DNA of 64,000 nucleotides, from the NCBI RefSeq assembly GCF_027533645.1, contig NZ_JAQAGY010000014.1:1-64000 (forward strand), read 5' to 3'. This DNA comes from Paenibacillus caseinilyticus. GTDB lineage: Bacteria > Bacillota > Bacilli > Paenibacillales > NBRC-103111. The notes under the pieces are model-generated. The model did not search any database, was not told the DNA's origin, and saw only the letters and a list, made by a program, of their open reading frames with translations. Shown piece by piece: positions 26,442 to 34,049 of this stretch (the stretch's first letter is position 1; each line of letters opens with the position of its first letter). The position numbers were made by a program, and so were the translations under genes.

Positions 26442-27221
26442 TTAGCCGGGCTGGCCGGCCATCAGACCGCGTACGGCGAGCTGCAGCGTAGCTGCAATGT
26501 CTGCCGTGAGCAGCTCCCGCTCGGGATGGATGAAGAAGTGGCCGCCGGGCACCATCCGCATCGTGAAGAGGCCTTCGGTGCATTCGCCCCAAGCCGCCAC
26601 GAGCTCCTGTCCGACTCCTTTGTCCTCGAGCCCTCCATAAGCGCTCACCGGGCAGCGCAGCTTCTCGCCGGGGGTATAGGCATACGTGTCGCACACGCCA
26701 AAATCCGCCCGCAGCATCGGGAGCAGCAGCTGCATCAGCTCGTGATTGCGCAGCACTTCCTCCGGTGTATACTCCATGGTGCGCAGCTTGTCGATAAAGC
26801 GGTCATCCGGAAGCAGATGGCGGGGCTCCTCCGGCACTTGGCGCCGGTGCGGCGCCGACTGCGCCGAGACGAACAGATGGAGCGGAGGCTTGCCTGCCGC
26901 CTGCAGCTTCCGTGCCGCTTCGAAGGCGATCAAGGCGCCCATGCTGTGTCCGAACAATGCGTACGGAACATCCAACAGGGGCTGGATCACCTCGCAGAGC
27001 TTGTCCGTCAGCGGATGGATCGACGTATAGGGGGTATCGAACAGCCGGGACTCCCGGCCTGGCAGCTGTATAGCACAGAGCTCGACGCCCTGCGGCAGCA
27101 TCTTCGCCCATTCACGGTAGATCGACGCCGCGCCTCCGGCGTAGGGCAGGGCAAACAATCTCAGTGCCGGCTGCTTGGCGGAGGGGGTCCGGACAATCCA
27201 TTCCTTATTTTCGTTCAACAT
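26442..27221 (-). CDS. type II thioesterase of NRPS/PKS type
   Basis: A 259-residue alpha/beta hydrolase of the GrsT/SrfAD type that removes mis-primed acyl groups from carrier domains. ALPYAGGAASIYREWAKML and PGRESRLFDTPY are the family N-terminal signatures, the nucleophile is Ser93 in FGHSMGAL, and a GGLEDKGV Asp-containing loop and GGHFFIH His follow. The ATG at 27221 is preceded by AAGGAG. No signal peptide. It converges on the adenylation-like gene and points away from it. Together with sfp it implies, or once implied, a carrier-based assembly line, which is not in the window. Confidence 0.93.
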   Translation of the reverse strand: MLNENKEWIVRTPSAKQPALRLFALPYAGGAASIYREWAKMLPQGVELCAIQLPGRESRLFDTPYTSIHPLTDKLCEVIQPLLDVPYALFGHSMGALIAFEAARKLQAAGKPPLHLFVSAQSAPHRRQVPEEPRHLLPDDRFIDKLRTMEYTPEEVLRNHELMQLLLPMLRADFGVCDTYAYTPGEKLRCPVSAYGGLEDKGVGQELVAAWGECTEGLFTMRMVPGGHFFIHPERELLTADIAATLQLAVRGLMAGQPG

Positions 27222-27409
27222 GGATATTCCTGCTCCTTCACAGAAGTTATGGAACTTATTATGATGTATGTAAGATCTTTCCTACCTATCCATGGTAAAA
27301 GATTCTGCGGCGACCGTCAATGTGCTTAACTATACCTTTAGAGAATAGGAAAGCGCGCCGCTTGCTTGAAGCTGAAGAAAGGTCATGCGAGAATAGGAGG
27401 GAGGAGTGA

Positions 27410-28090
27410 ATGCGAGCCATGCGAACGGGCATGAAGACTAAAGCGCTTCTGCTGCTCTCTGCCTTGCTGCTGCTCGGCGGATTGTCTGTCGGGCTCATCG
27501 ACAGGCATGTGCGGGCTGCGGCGGCTCCGTACTTATTCCGCGCCGAGGAGGTGCCTCCTGCGGAAGCAATCCTCGTGCTCGGGGCCCGTGTCTATCCGGA
27601 CGGCCGGGTGTCGGATATCGTGAAAGACCGGCTCGATACGGGAGTGGAGCTGTACCGCCTAGGAAGGGCGCCCAAGATCCTCGTGAGCGGCGATCACGGC
27701 CGGAAGGACTATGACGAGGTCAATACGATGAAGAATTACCTGCTGAAGGCGGGCGTGCCGGAAGCGGATATTTTCATGGACCATGCGGGATTCGATACGT
27801 ATGACAGCATGTACCGGGCCCGGGACGTATTCCTCGTACGGAAGGCGATCGTCGTCACGCAGGATTATCACGTGAAGCGTGCGGTCTATCTGGGGCGGGA
27901 GCTCGGCATCGACACGTACGGCGTGGCGTCGGACCACAGGAACTACAGGAAGATCGTGCAGTATGAAGCGCGGGAAGTGTTGGCGCGGAGCAAGGATTTT
28001 TGGGGCGTACACGTTCTCCATGCGAAGCCGAAGTGTCTTGGCGAAGCCATTCCGATCACGGCGGACGGACGGGCAACCAATGATAAGTAG
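27410..28090 (+). CDS. YdcF/SanA-family (DUF218) membrane-anchored protein
   Basis: A 226-residue protein with an N-terminal hydrophobic segment (LLLLSALLLLGGLSVGLID, residues 13-32) that could be an uncleaved anchor or a signal peptide, followed by a DUF218 domain: AEAILVLGARVYPDGRVSDI, ILVSGDHGRKDYDEV and ADIFMDHAGFDTYDSMYRAR, ending with YHVKRAVYLGRELGID. This order is typical of SanA/ElyC proteins linked to envelope and peptidoglycan processes in other bacteria. Start ATG at 27410 has a strong AGGAGGGAGGAG site. It stands alone. Confidence 0.9.
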   Translation: MRAMRTGMKTKALLLLSALLLLGGLSVGLIDRHVRAAAAPYLFRAEEVPPAEAILVLGARVYPDGRVSDIVKDRLDTGVELYRLGRAPKILVSGDHGRKDYDEVNTMKNYLLKAGVPEADIFMDHAGFDTYDSMYRARDVFLVRKAIVVTQDYHVKRAVYLGRELGIDTYGVASDHRNYRKIVQYEAREVLARSKDFWGVHVLHAKPKCLGEAIPITADGRATNDK

Positions 28091-28268
28091 TAGCGGCAGA
28101 CGGCCTGCAGATTTAGTTTGCGGCATGGATCATTCATGGGGTAAAATAACAGGAATGACATTTTCCCTGACGTCTGCTGCCAGCAGGCAAAGGTAGACTT
28201 TTAGCGGCAATTGTGTTATGTAATAGAGAGGCCGGACAACCAAGACCGGAAGAGATCGAATAGGGGGA

Positions 28269-28799
28269 ATGAATTTGTCCCGGCGTTTTGTGATTGAAGC
28301 GGTGCTGGTAGCTATCTATGGGGAGCTCATGGTTCCAAGCCAGCCTGTGGAGTACCTTATTCCGTATTCTACCATTATGGAACTATACGAGATGAAAGAC
28401 AGCAAGGAGCCGGTGATGCCGGATCCGGAAGATGACGCTCACGTCAAGGCGAAGATCGGCGAGTTGATCTCGTTCTTCGACGATCCGTTCAATAAGAAAA
28501 AGCTGGAACGTTCGCTGGCCGCTCCATGGCGGTTATCGCCGCCGCTGCCGATCAATGAGCATGTGACGTTCCTGATCGTGAATGCGATGGAGAATGCCCA
28601 GTACGGCGAAGGCTTCGATCCGATCGAGACGGAGGTTATTCTCGCCTCGATGCGGGAGCAGGCCCCGATCGTTACCGATCAGGTGGAACTGATGGAGAAA
28701 ATTATCCAATCCGAAGTTCCCGTTCAAGTGTACGATGTGTATGATTTTGAGTTTGCCGTGGAGCAGGGCATATCCGCGGACGATTGGATGACCCCATAA
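28269..28799 (+). CDS. conserved-looking protein of unknown function
   Basis: A 176-residue soluble protein (RFVIEAVLVAIYGELMVPSQPVEYLIPYSTIMELYEM). No known fold motif is visible. It is acidic in the N-terminal half (DPEDDAHVKAK) and ends with AVEQGISADDWMTP. Similar proteins are common in paenibacilli, I believe, and are sometimes labelled ADP-heptose synthase without clear support, so I do not use that name. GGGGG lies only 2 bases before the ATG at 28269, so the in-frame TTG at 28275 (spacing 8) may be the true start. A terminator follows. Confidence 0.75.
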   Translation: MNLSRRFVIEAVLVAIYGELMVPSQPVEYLIPYSTIMELYEMKDSKEPVMPDPEDDAHVKAKIGELISFFDDPFNKKKLERSLAAPWRLSPPLPINEHVTFLIVNAMENAQYGEGFDPIETEVILASMREQAPIVTDQVELMEKIIQSEVPVQVYDVYDFEFAVEQGISADDWMTP

Positions 28800-28816
28800 T
28801 GCTGCAGACCGGAAGG

Positions 28817-28839
28817 ATCCCCGCAAGGGGATTTTTTTG
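28817..28839 (+). terminator. intrinsic terminator
   Basis: Arms ATCCCC and GGGGAT around GCAA, then seven T, directly after the unknown gene. Confidence 0.8.
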
Positions 28840-28934
28840 ATAGAGGGGTTCCTCCGGGCGGAGTGAGGGGATATGGACACGGCGACAAACATGGCGTTAG
28901 GGAAAAATGGATGAAGGAGATGAGAGGATTGGGA

Positions 28935-29699
28935 GTGTATCTGATTACTGGCACATCCAGGGGGCTCGGTGAGGCGCTCGCGCTTCAGCTCCTTGGCGAG
29001 GGGGGAGCCGTCGTCGGGTTGAACCGGACGGCGAATCCGGGACTGCGGGAAGCGGCGGATGCCGCAGGCAGTCGCTATGAAGAGACTGCCTGCGATCTGG
29101 CGGAGCCGCTCGCAGCCGCGGCCGCCTTCGAAGCGTTCTTGAACGAGGCCGGATGGCTGCGGGAAGCGGAGGAGATCACGCTGATCAACAACGCCGGCGT
29201 GCTGGAGCCGATGGGGCCCGCCGGGGAGGCGGATCCGGCAGCCCAGCAGGCGCATCTGCTCGTGAATCTCGCCGCTCCGCTGCTGCTCACCTCCGCCTTC
29301 CTGCGTGCTGCGGAAGGCTGGCCGCTCACCACCCGGAAGCAGGTGGTGAATATCTCCTCGGGCGCGGGGCGCAAGCCTTATGCCGGCTGGTCGGCCTACT
29401 GCAGCGCGAAGGCGGGCCTAGACATGATGACCCGCTGCATCGCGCTCGAACAAGGCGAAGGCCCCGGGGCAGTGAAGATTGCCGCTGTAGCCCCAGGCGT
29501 CGTGGATACCGCCATGCAGGAGCAGATCCGGGCGGAGGATCCCCGGCGCTTCCCCGAAGCGGGCCGCTTCGTAGGGCTGAAGGAGACCGGCGGCCTCTAT
29601 ACGCCGGAGGAAGCGGCGCGGCGTCTCGCGGCCTGGCTGAAGAGCGGCAGCATGGGGCAGGGGGATATCGTGGATATCCGGCATATGCCTTCCCCCTGA
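28935..29699 (+). CDS. short-chain dehydrogenase/reductase, benzil-reductase-like
   Basis: A 254-residue Rossmann-fold SDR. Motifs: TGTSRGLG (coenzyme glycine motif, Arg following, suggesting NADP), INNAGVLEP, and the catalytic Ser (VVNISSGAGRKP), Tyr-xxx-Lys (SAYCSAKAGLDM). The GTG start at 28935 is chosen because AGAGGA lies 7 bases before it; earlier in-frame starts (28911, 28923) crowd the site. The short N-terminus and overall pattern resemble YueD, an (S)-benzoin-forming benzil reductase of Bacillus, so the natural substrate is likely a carbonyl not known here. No operon partner. Confidence 0.88.
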   Translation: MYLITGTSRGLGEALALQLLGEGGAVVGLNRTANPGLREAADAAGSRYEETACDLAEPLAAAAAFEAFLNEAGWLREAEEITLINNAGVLEPMGPAGEADPAAQQAHLLVNLAAPLLLTSAFLRAAEGWPLTTRKQVVNISSGAGRKPYAGWSAYCSAKAGLDMMTRCIALEQGEGPGAVKIAAVAPGVVDTAMQEQIRAEDPRRFPEAGRFVGLKETGGLYTPEEAARRLAAWLKSGSMGQGDIVDIRHMPSP

Positions 29700-29730
29700 G
29701 GCGGTGGAAGGCCTAACGGAAGGAGAGGGT

Positions 29731-30303
29731 CTAAGGCCTGCGGAGCCTGTCCTGGAGCTGTTCTACAGTCATGCCGCCGTATGCGGCGAACCCGCCTTGC
29801 TTCTGCAGCGCGACGAGCTTGCCGCCCTGCAGCGGATATAAGCCCTGCCAGCCCCCGGTTATCGTATATTCCGCGGATTGCGGGACCCGGTGGAGAAAAC
29901 AGACGTACTCGCCCTGCACGAGAGGTCCGGTGTAGGTCAGATTGAGCGGGTCCTGGGGCAGCGGGAGCGGGTCGAACCCGTCGGTCAGGATCGCAAGTGT
30001 TCCGTTTGCGTCCACTGTGCCGCGGAGAATGCGTTTGACCTTGAATTTCTGTACATAATTGATGAGGAGGCGGCCGTCTACCTTGCGTCCGGTAGGGTAA
30101 GGCTTTGCTTCCTCGGCGAGCGAGCCGTAGACGATCAGGTCGGCTTTGGCGGCGAGCTCGTCCGCTGTGGCTGCCGTTTCTTTGGGCACGACAATGGATG
30201 CAGGGGTCCTATGCGGTGATGCCGGCTCGGCATGCAGCGCGGCGGCGGGGAAGAGGCATAGAACGAACAGGAAAGGCCGGATCAAGCTGCGAAGAGGGTG
30301 CAT
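29731..30303 (-). CDS. uncharacterised secreted protein
   Basis: A 190-residue protein with a clear Sec signal peptide: PLRSLIRPFLFVLCLFPAAALHAEPA, with likely cleavage after AHA-like LHA at about residue 25. The mature part starts with an Ala/Glu-rich region (VPKETAATADELAAKADL), then reads IVYGSLAEEA, KVKRILRGTVDANGTLAIL and YVCFLHRV, giving a beta-rich domain I do not recognise. ATG at 30303 is preceded by AAGGAG. The C-terminus ends TVEQLQDRLRRP. It converges on the SDR gene and no partner is near. Confidence 0.8.
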   Translation of the reverse strand: MHPLRSLIRPFLFVLCLFPAAALHAEPASPHRTPASIVVPKETAATADELAAKADLIVYGSLAEEAKPYPTGRKVDGRLLINYVQKFKVKRILRGTVDANGTLAILTDGFDPLPLPQDPLNLTYTGPLVQGEYVCFLHRVPQSAEYTITGGWQGLYPLQGGKLVALQKQGGFAAYGGMTVEQLQDRLRRP

Positions 30304-30460
30304 ATGTGTTCTCCTTCCGGGCTGATGGGTACGGTTCATACGGCAAGGCTCGCTACCTAAGATTTTGTTGCATAACATGTTGTTACATAAGATTACGCTA
30401 CCTAGGATTACGCTTCATAAGATTTCCACCAGCGGTATTTTCCATGCATTGCGAATACTC

Positions 30461-30524
30461 TGCATATCGATTACCATGCATATCGATTACCATGCATAAC
30501 GATTACCATGCATAACGATTATCC
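30461..30524 (+). repeat. four tandem 16-bp repeats
   Basis: Four head-to-tail units TGCATATCGATTACCA (30461-30476, 30477-30492, 30493-30508, 30509-30524); the third and fourth read AACG in place of ATCG, and the last ends CC. It is AT-rich, in the gap between the minus-strand secreted gene and the plus-strand unknown, and overlaps the latter's upstream frame. Just upstream is a weaker series of GATTACG and CATAAGATT words. Confidence 0.9.
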
Positions 30525-30576
30525 TGCTCGGATTCCAAAGAATAGCTCCAATCAAGCAGGTACCCATGAAAGGAAC

Positions 30577-31143
30577 GTGCCGTCCGTGTTCGATCCAACC
30601 ATCTATGATAATCTCAAAGTCGTGCTCGAGGGCGCCTTCTACGATCTCGATGCCGAAGGGGCATTCCTGATTACAGGCCGCGAGGATCTTGTGGACCTCG
30701 CCTCCTACTCGCGCACCTTCCGGCTGGAGGTGCGCCGGCAGGGCGGGGCGTGCCGGGGAGCCGTATCGCTCGTCAGCACTCTGGCCGACTTCGCCGGCGA
30801 GCTGAGGAAGATGCACTTGGCCGGGGACGCCCCGGGCGCGCGGGTGCTGCTTCAGCTGGACCTACCGCTGAGCGTCTCGGGAAGGCGGGCGGAGCTGGAA
30901 GCTTACCTCGCCGAGCTGTGGGAGCATGCGTTCACGATGAAAGCGGAGCTCATCCTGCCCTGGGACGGCGGAGAGCCGGGGGCAGAGAACGAAGATGCGG
31001 GAGCGTGCCGCATCCGGATGACGACGAGCGGGAAGCTTGACGAGAGCGATGTCGAGAGCGTCGAGGATATCGGCCGGCGGCTGTCGATGTCCCTGATCTA
31101 TGCCGACCGGCTGGCGGAAGAGTGCCGGGGATCGGGGACCTAG
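30577..31143 (+). CDS. uncharacterised 188-residue protein
   Basis: Family unknown to me. Start GTG at 30577 (VPSVFDPTIYDNLKVV), with AAAGGA just before it; longer readings run into the tandem repeat. The protein is soluble with an alpha/beta pattern, includes LEGAFYDLDAEGAFLITGRE, LPLSVSGRRAELEAYLAELWEHAF and a C-terminal acidic region followed by VEDIGRRLSMSLIYADRL. No signal peptide, no membrane segment. Composition and codon bias match the host genes. A terminator follows about 110 bases later. Confidence 0.72.
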   Translation: MPSVFDPTIYDNLKVVLEGAFYDLDAEGAFLITGREDLVDLASYSRTFRLEVRRQGGACRGAVSLVSTLADFAGELRKMHLAGDAPGARVLLQLDLPLSVSGRRAELEAYLAELWEHAFTMKAELILPWDGGEPGAENEDAGACRIRMTTSGKLDESDVESVEDIGRRLSMSLIYADRLAEECRGSGT

Positions 31144-31251
31144 AACGAACAAGGAACTCCTGCCCCGTGGGGATGGACCGTATCGGCCCAAACCGGCTTG
31201 GACAAGCGCAGACATAACAGCACCAGCAGGCAATGATTCATGTAGAAGACC

Positions 31252-31300
31252 AAGAGGCGATGGTTCCCGGAGGACACGGGGAGCCATTGTCTCTTTTTTT
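31252..31300 (+). terminator. intrinsic terminator
   Basis: An imperfect stem with arms around GAGGCGATGGTTCCC and GGGGAGCCATTGTCTC, ending in seven T. Confidence 0.8.
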
Positions 31301-31635
31301 GGGGGAATATCCCCCTATCTATTCCTTGAGCGGCAAGGCCCCCGGCTCTTTATCGAATCTTAAACGTTTTTTAAGCGCTGCTTAGGCGTTTCTTCGGCAG
31401 ATCTTTAGCGGGCAGCTGTAGTATAGGGTTCAGGGCAAGGGAACAGAAGGCGGTGTAGAGTGACCGCCGCTCCCGAGCTGTTCGCCCCGTAGGATGGGGA
31501 GGCGGGGGGCCTCACTCGGCGGCTTTCTCTACATGATGGAAAGGGTAACTTGCCGTGCTCGTACTTTGTCTTCTTTACGGTTTGATTAAGGCTGCAGTCG
31601 TAAAACCAATTTACAATTTTGGGAGGAATCCGATC
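31301..31635. other. leader/promoter region of the unknown-protease pair
   Basis: No gene supported. Contains GGGGGAATATCCCCC (a short palindrome at 31300-31315) and several AAGCGTTTTTTAAGCG-like words (31360-31395). A GGGAGG site at the right edge serves the next gene. Confidence 0.4.
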
Positions 31636-32193
31636 ATGGCTAGTACGGTTGTAACGGTTGTCAAGTATGTGTTGCCCATTGTGCTCGATGCGCTGCTGAA
31701 TGAAGCCCGTAAGCTCAATACGGAAGAAGCCGCAGCGAGGCTGCTCAGGTCTGGCGACACCGATCAGGATAAGATGGAGGAAATTGCCGAGCAGTGCAGC
31801 GAATACATCACCTCGAAATACTATGATCAGTTCGGCTACGATTACGCGGGGCGCCGCTCGAAAGTGCCTGCCGGCAAACAAGTGAAGGCTTTCAATGAAG
31901 AGATCATCATGTACAGCGCGTCGGGTCATGGCTTGAACGATATCAACAAACATCTGCAGGATGTGTTCAAAGACGAAATCTCCACGGCCGATTACCATGA
32001 GCTGTCGAGCAATATCTCGGATTTGTTCCATGAGCGGTTCCAGGAAGAAAGCCTTTCGTGGACCCCGTTTGTGAAAACCTTTAATTTTGACGACGGCCTG
32101 ACGGTCGACGTGTACTGGCTGGCTGCCACCACACGCAATATCAACAACGAGCTCAGCGGAATCGTCCGGTATGTAACCGTTGCTTATCAATAA
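31636..32193 (+). CDS. uncharacterised protein, first gene of a protease pair
   Basis: A 185-residue protein with no family I can name. ATG at 31636 follows GGGAGGAATCCGATC. It begins with a mildly hydrophobic helix (TVVTVVKYVLPIVLDALL) that is not a clear signal peptide, then a charged helical region (EARKLNTEEAAARLL, DTDQDKMEEIAEQC), a middle with SKYYDQFGYDYAGRRSK and a C-terminal beta-like part (TFNFDDGLTVDVYWLAATTR). It ends 16 bases before the protease start. Composition is slightly more AT-rich than most neighbours. It may be an inhibitor, chaperone or sensor for the protease, but this is a guess. Confidence 0.75.
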   Translation: MASTVVTVVKYVLPIVLDALLNEARKLNTEEAAARLLRSGDTDQDKMEEIAEQCSEYITSKYYDQFGYDYAGRRSKVPAGKQVKAFNEEIIMYSASGHGLNDINKHLQDVFKDEISTADYHELSSNISDLFHERFQEESLSWTPFVKTFNFDDGLTVDVYWLAATTRNINNELSGIVRYVTVAYQ

Positions 32194-32209
32194 CATGCGG
32201 GGGGAGCCC

Positions 32210-32968
32210 ATGAATCCTAAAGTCAGCGTTATAATCAACGAAAACCAGACCCAGGTTCCTGACACCACGGTATTCCCTTACAGCGCCATTGGACAGTTCA
32301 AGCTGGTGTTCAAGACTAGCAGCAGCTATATGACAGCCTGGGGAACAGGTACCTTGATCAAGTCCAATATCGTCCTCACTGCGGCACACAATATGTACAA
32401 TGCTAAGGAACGGGAATTCATCAATCTGGAGAATTCAAGTTTTGCGCCTGCCATCAACGGCGGAGACTTCGAAGACGACGGGTACGAAATCAAACAATAC
32501 TGGATTCCGGCCGACTACCAGCGGATTGTGAACGAGAAGGGCGAGAACGATCCGGAGGCTGTGCGCTTAGATTATGCGCTTGTGGAGCTGACGAATCCTG
32601 TACCAGCGGACAATGGGGTGTGCGCCATGGCTGACCCTTACCAGGATCCGCACGCGGGCCAGCTGTCGATCAGCATTGCGGGGTATCCCGTTAACGAGGA
32701 GTCGACGATGTGGGTGGCGAAGGGGACCGTCGCCTTCGACCCCGGCCATCCCCAAGACGTGATCCGGTACCGGATCGACGCTTCAGCCGGACAGAGCGGT
32801 TCGGCCCTGCTGACGGACAGCAACCAAATTGCAGCCATCCACAGCGGAGGCAACAATAGCGGCGCAACGAAGGATCTGTGGTACAACGAGGGGGTTGTCC
32901 TGCGGACCGCGACCATTCGGATCATCGAGGCCAAGGTATTGGAATGGGAGAATGAAGAGGGGAAGTAA
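32210..32968 (+). CDS. V8/trypsin-like serine protease without signal peptide
   Basis: A 252-residue serine protease of the glutamyl-endopeptidase/trypsin type. Triad: His60 (NIVLTAAHN), Asp121 (VRLDYALVELT) and Ser196 (DASAGQSGSAL). GTGTLIKSN and YPVNEEST are typical strand motifs. ATG at 32210 is preceded by GGGGGGAG. Unlike secreted V8 proteases it has no signal peptide or propeptide, and begins directly with the domain, so it should act inside the cell or be released another way. It forms a two-gene unit with the unknown protein and is followed by two terminators. Confidence 0.9.
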   Translation: MNPKVSVIINENQTQVPDTTVFPYSAIGQFKLVFKTSSSYMTAWGTGTLIKSNIVLTAAHNMYNAKEREFINLENSSFAPAINGGDFEDDGYEIKQYWIPADYQRIVNEKGENDPEAVRLDYALVELTNPVPADNGVCAMADPYQDPHAGQLSISIAGYPVNEESTMWVAKGTVAFDPGHPQDVIRYRIDASAGQSGSALLTDSNQIAAIHSGGNNSGATKDLWYNEGVVLRTATIRIIEAKVLEWENEEGK

Positions 32969-32980
32969 AGCGCAATCATA

Positions 32981-33027
32981 CCGCCAGCGGGATGCTTATC
33001 ACAGGGCGCCCTCTGGCTTTTTATTTT
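32981..33027 (+). terminator. terminator 1 after the protease
   Basis: Imperfect stem, arms GCCAGCGGG and CCCTCTGGC around about 16 bases, then TTTTTATTTTT. Confidence 0.6.
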
Positions 33028-33043
33028 TATCTCAGGCAAACAA

Positions 33044-33104
33044 CCGAATGTATTCTGCGGGCTGGCAGTCAAGAAGCCTCGGAATACATTCGGCTTTTCT
33101 TTTT
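33044..33104 (+). terminator. terminator 2 after the protease
   Basis: Perfect 12-base arms CCGAATGTATTC (33044-33055) and its complement (33082-33093), followed by CTTTTCTTTTT. The two in tandem isolate the pair from the next regulator. Confidence 0.85.
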
Positions 33105-33165
33105 GGCGAGAAGAGAGAGAACCTGCGCGTGTGAACAAATGACTATTCCAGCCAAACCACTTATT

Positions 33166-33173
33166 GCTATAAT
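33166..33173 (+). promoter_or_regulatory. extended -10 element before the response regulator
   Basis: TGCTATAAT (TG-N-TATAAT) about 80 bases before the response-regulator start, without a matching -35 at the usual distance. It is the best promoter candidate for the two-component operon. Confidence 0.45.
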
Positions 33174-33253
33174 AGGGAATAAGTTGATACGGAGTGTATC
33201 CTGCGTTCAACGGAGGCAGCCGAAGCGGCAAACCAACGAGGAGGATGGATTCC

Positions 33254-34018
33254 ATGGCTGGAGAAACGGTGTTCATTGTGGAGGACGACCGGGACATATG
33301 CGAATTCATGCGGCTGTATCTGCATAAGGAAGGCTTCGTTACGGAGGCGGTGGGGCATGGGGATGGCGTGCTGCAATGGGTGAAGGAACGCCAGCCGGAT
33401 CTCATCGTGCTCGATGTCCGGATTCCGGGGACGGACGGGTTCGAACTGTGCCGCAAACTGCGCGCCTTCACCGAAATTCCGGTGCTGTTCGTCACCTGCA
33501 AAGAAGAAGTGGCGGATAAGGTGCTGGGTCTTGGCGTAGGCGGCGACGACTATATGACGAAGCCGTTCGATCCGCAGGAGTTCCTCGCCCGCGTCCGGGC
33601 GCTGCTTCGGCGGGCTGCGGTCCGTCCCGCCGGGCTTTCAGAGGAAGCGCCGGAGCCGAAGGAGATCATATGCGGCGACTTGCTCATTCTGCCGGGTACA
33701 AGGGAAGTACAGGTAAGGGGCGGAGCCGTCGCGCTGTCGGCTACGGAGTTCGACCTCCTGCTGAAGCTCGCCTGCCATCCGAACCGGATTTTTGAATACG
33801 AACAGCTCTACACCGCGGTCTGGGGAGAGGAGCACTGGGGCGATTACCGCACGGTCATGGTACATATGAGCAATCTGCGCAAGAAAATCGAGGACGATCC
33901 GGCCCACCCCCGGTATATCGTCAATATTCGCGGAATCGGCTACAAGTTTCAATCCGGCGTGCCGGAGCGAAGGGCCGATTCCGCATCGTCCGGCCTGCGG
34001 CTTGGCAATGAATCTTGA
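33254..34018 (+). CDS. OmpR/PhoB-type response regulator
   Basis: A 254-residue two-domain regulator. The receiver has the acidic pair EDD, phospho-acceptor Asp54 (IVLDVRIPG), a Thr in VTCKEE and Lys in MTKPFDP; the C-terminal winged helix shows LSATEFDLLLKLACHPNRIFEYEQLYTAVWG and HMSNLRKKIEDDPAHPRYIVNIRGIGYKF. A short extra tail follows. ATG at 33254 has GAGGA 8 bases upstream. Its end overlaps nothing; a flavoenzyme gene starts 32 bases later and the giant histidine kinase after that, which is its likely partner. Confidence 0.92.
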   Translation: MAGETVFIVEDDRDICEFMRLYLHKEGFVTEAVGHGDGVLQWVKERQPDLIVLDVRIPGTDGFELCRKLRAFTEIPVLFVTCKEEVADKVLGLGVGGDDYMTKPFDPQEFLARVRALLRRAAVRPAGLSEEAPEPKEIICGDLLILPGTREVQVRGGAVALSATEFDLLLKLACHPNRIFEYEQLYTAVWGEEHWGDYRTVMVHMSNLRKKIEDDPAHPRYIVNIRGIGYKFQSGVPERRADSASSGLRLGNES

Positions 34019-34049
34019 ATCCTACTTAGATATCAAGGGGGAATCCTGC

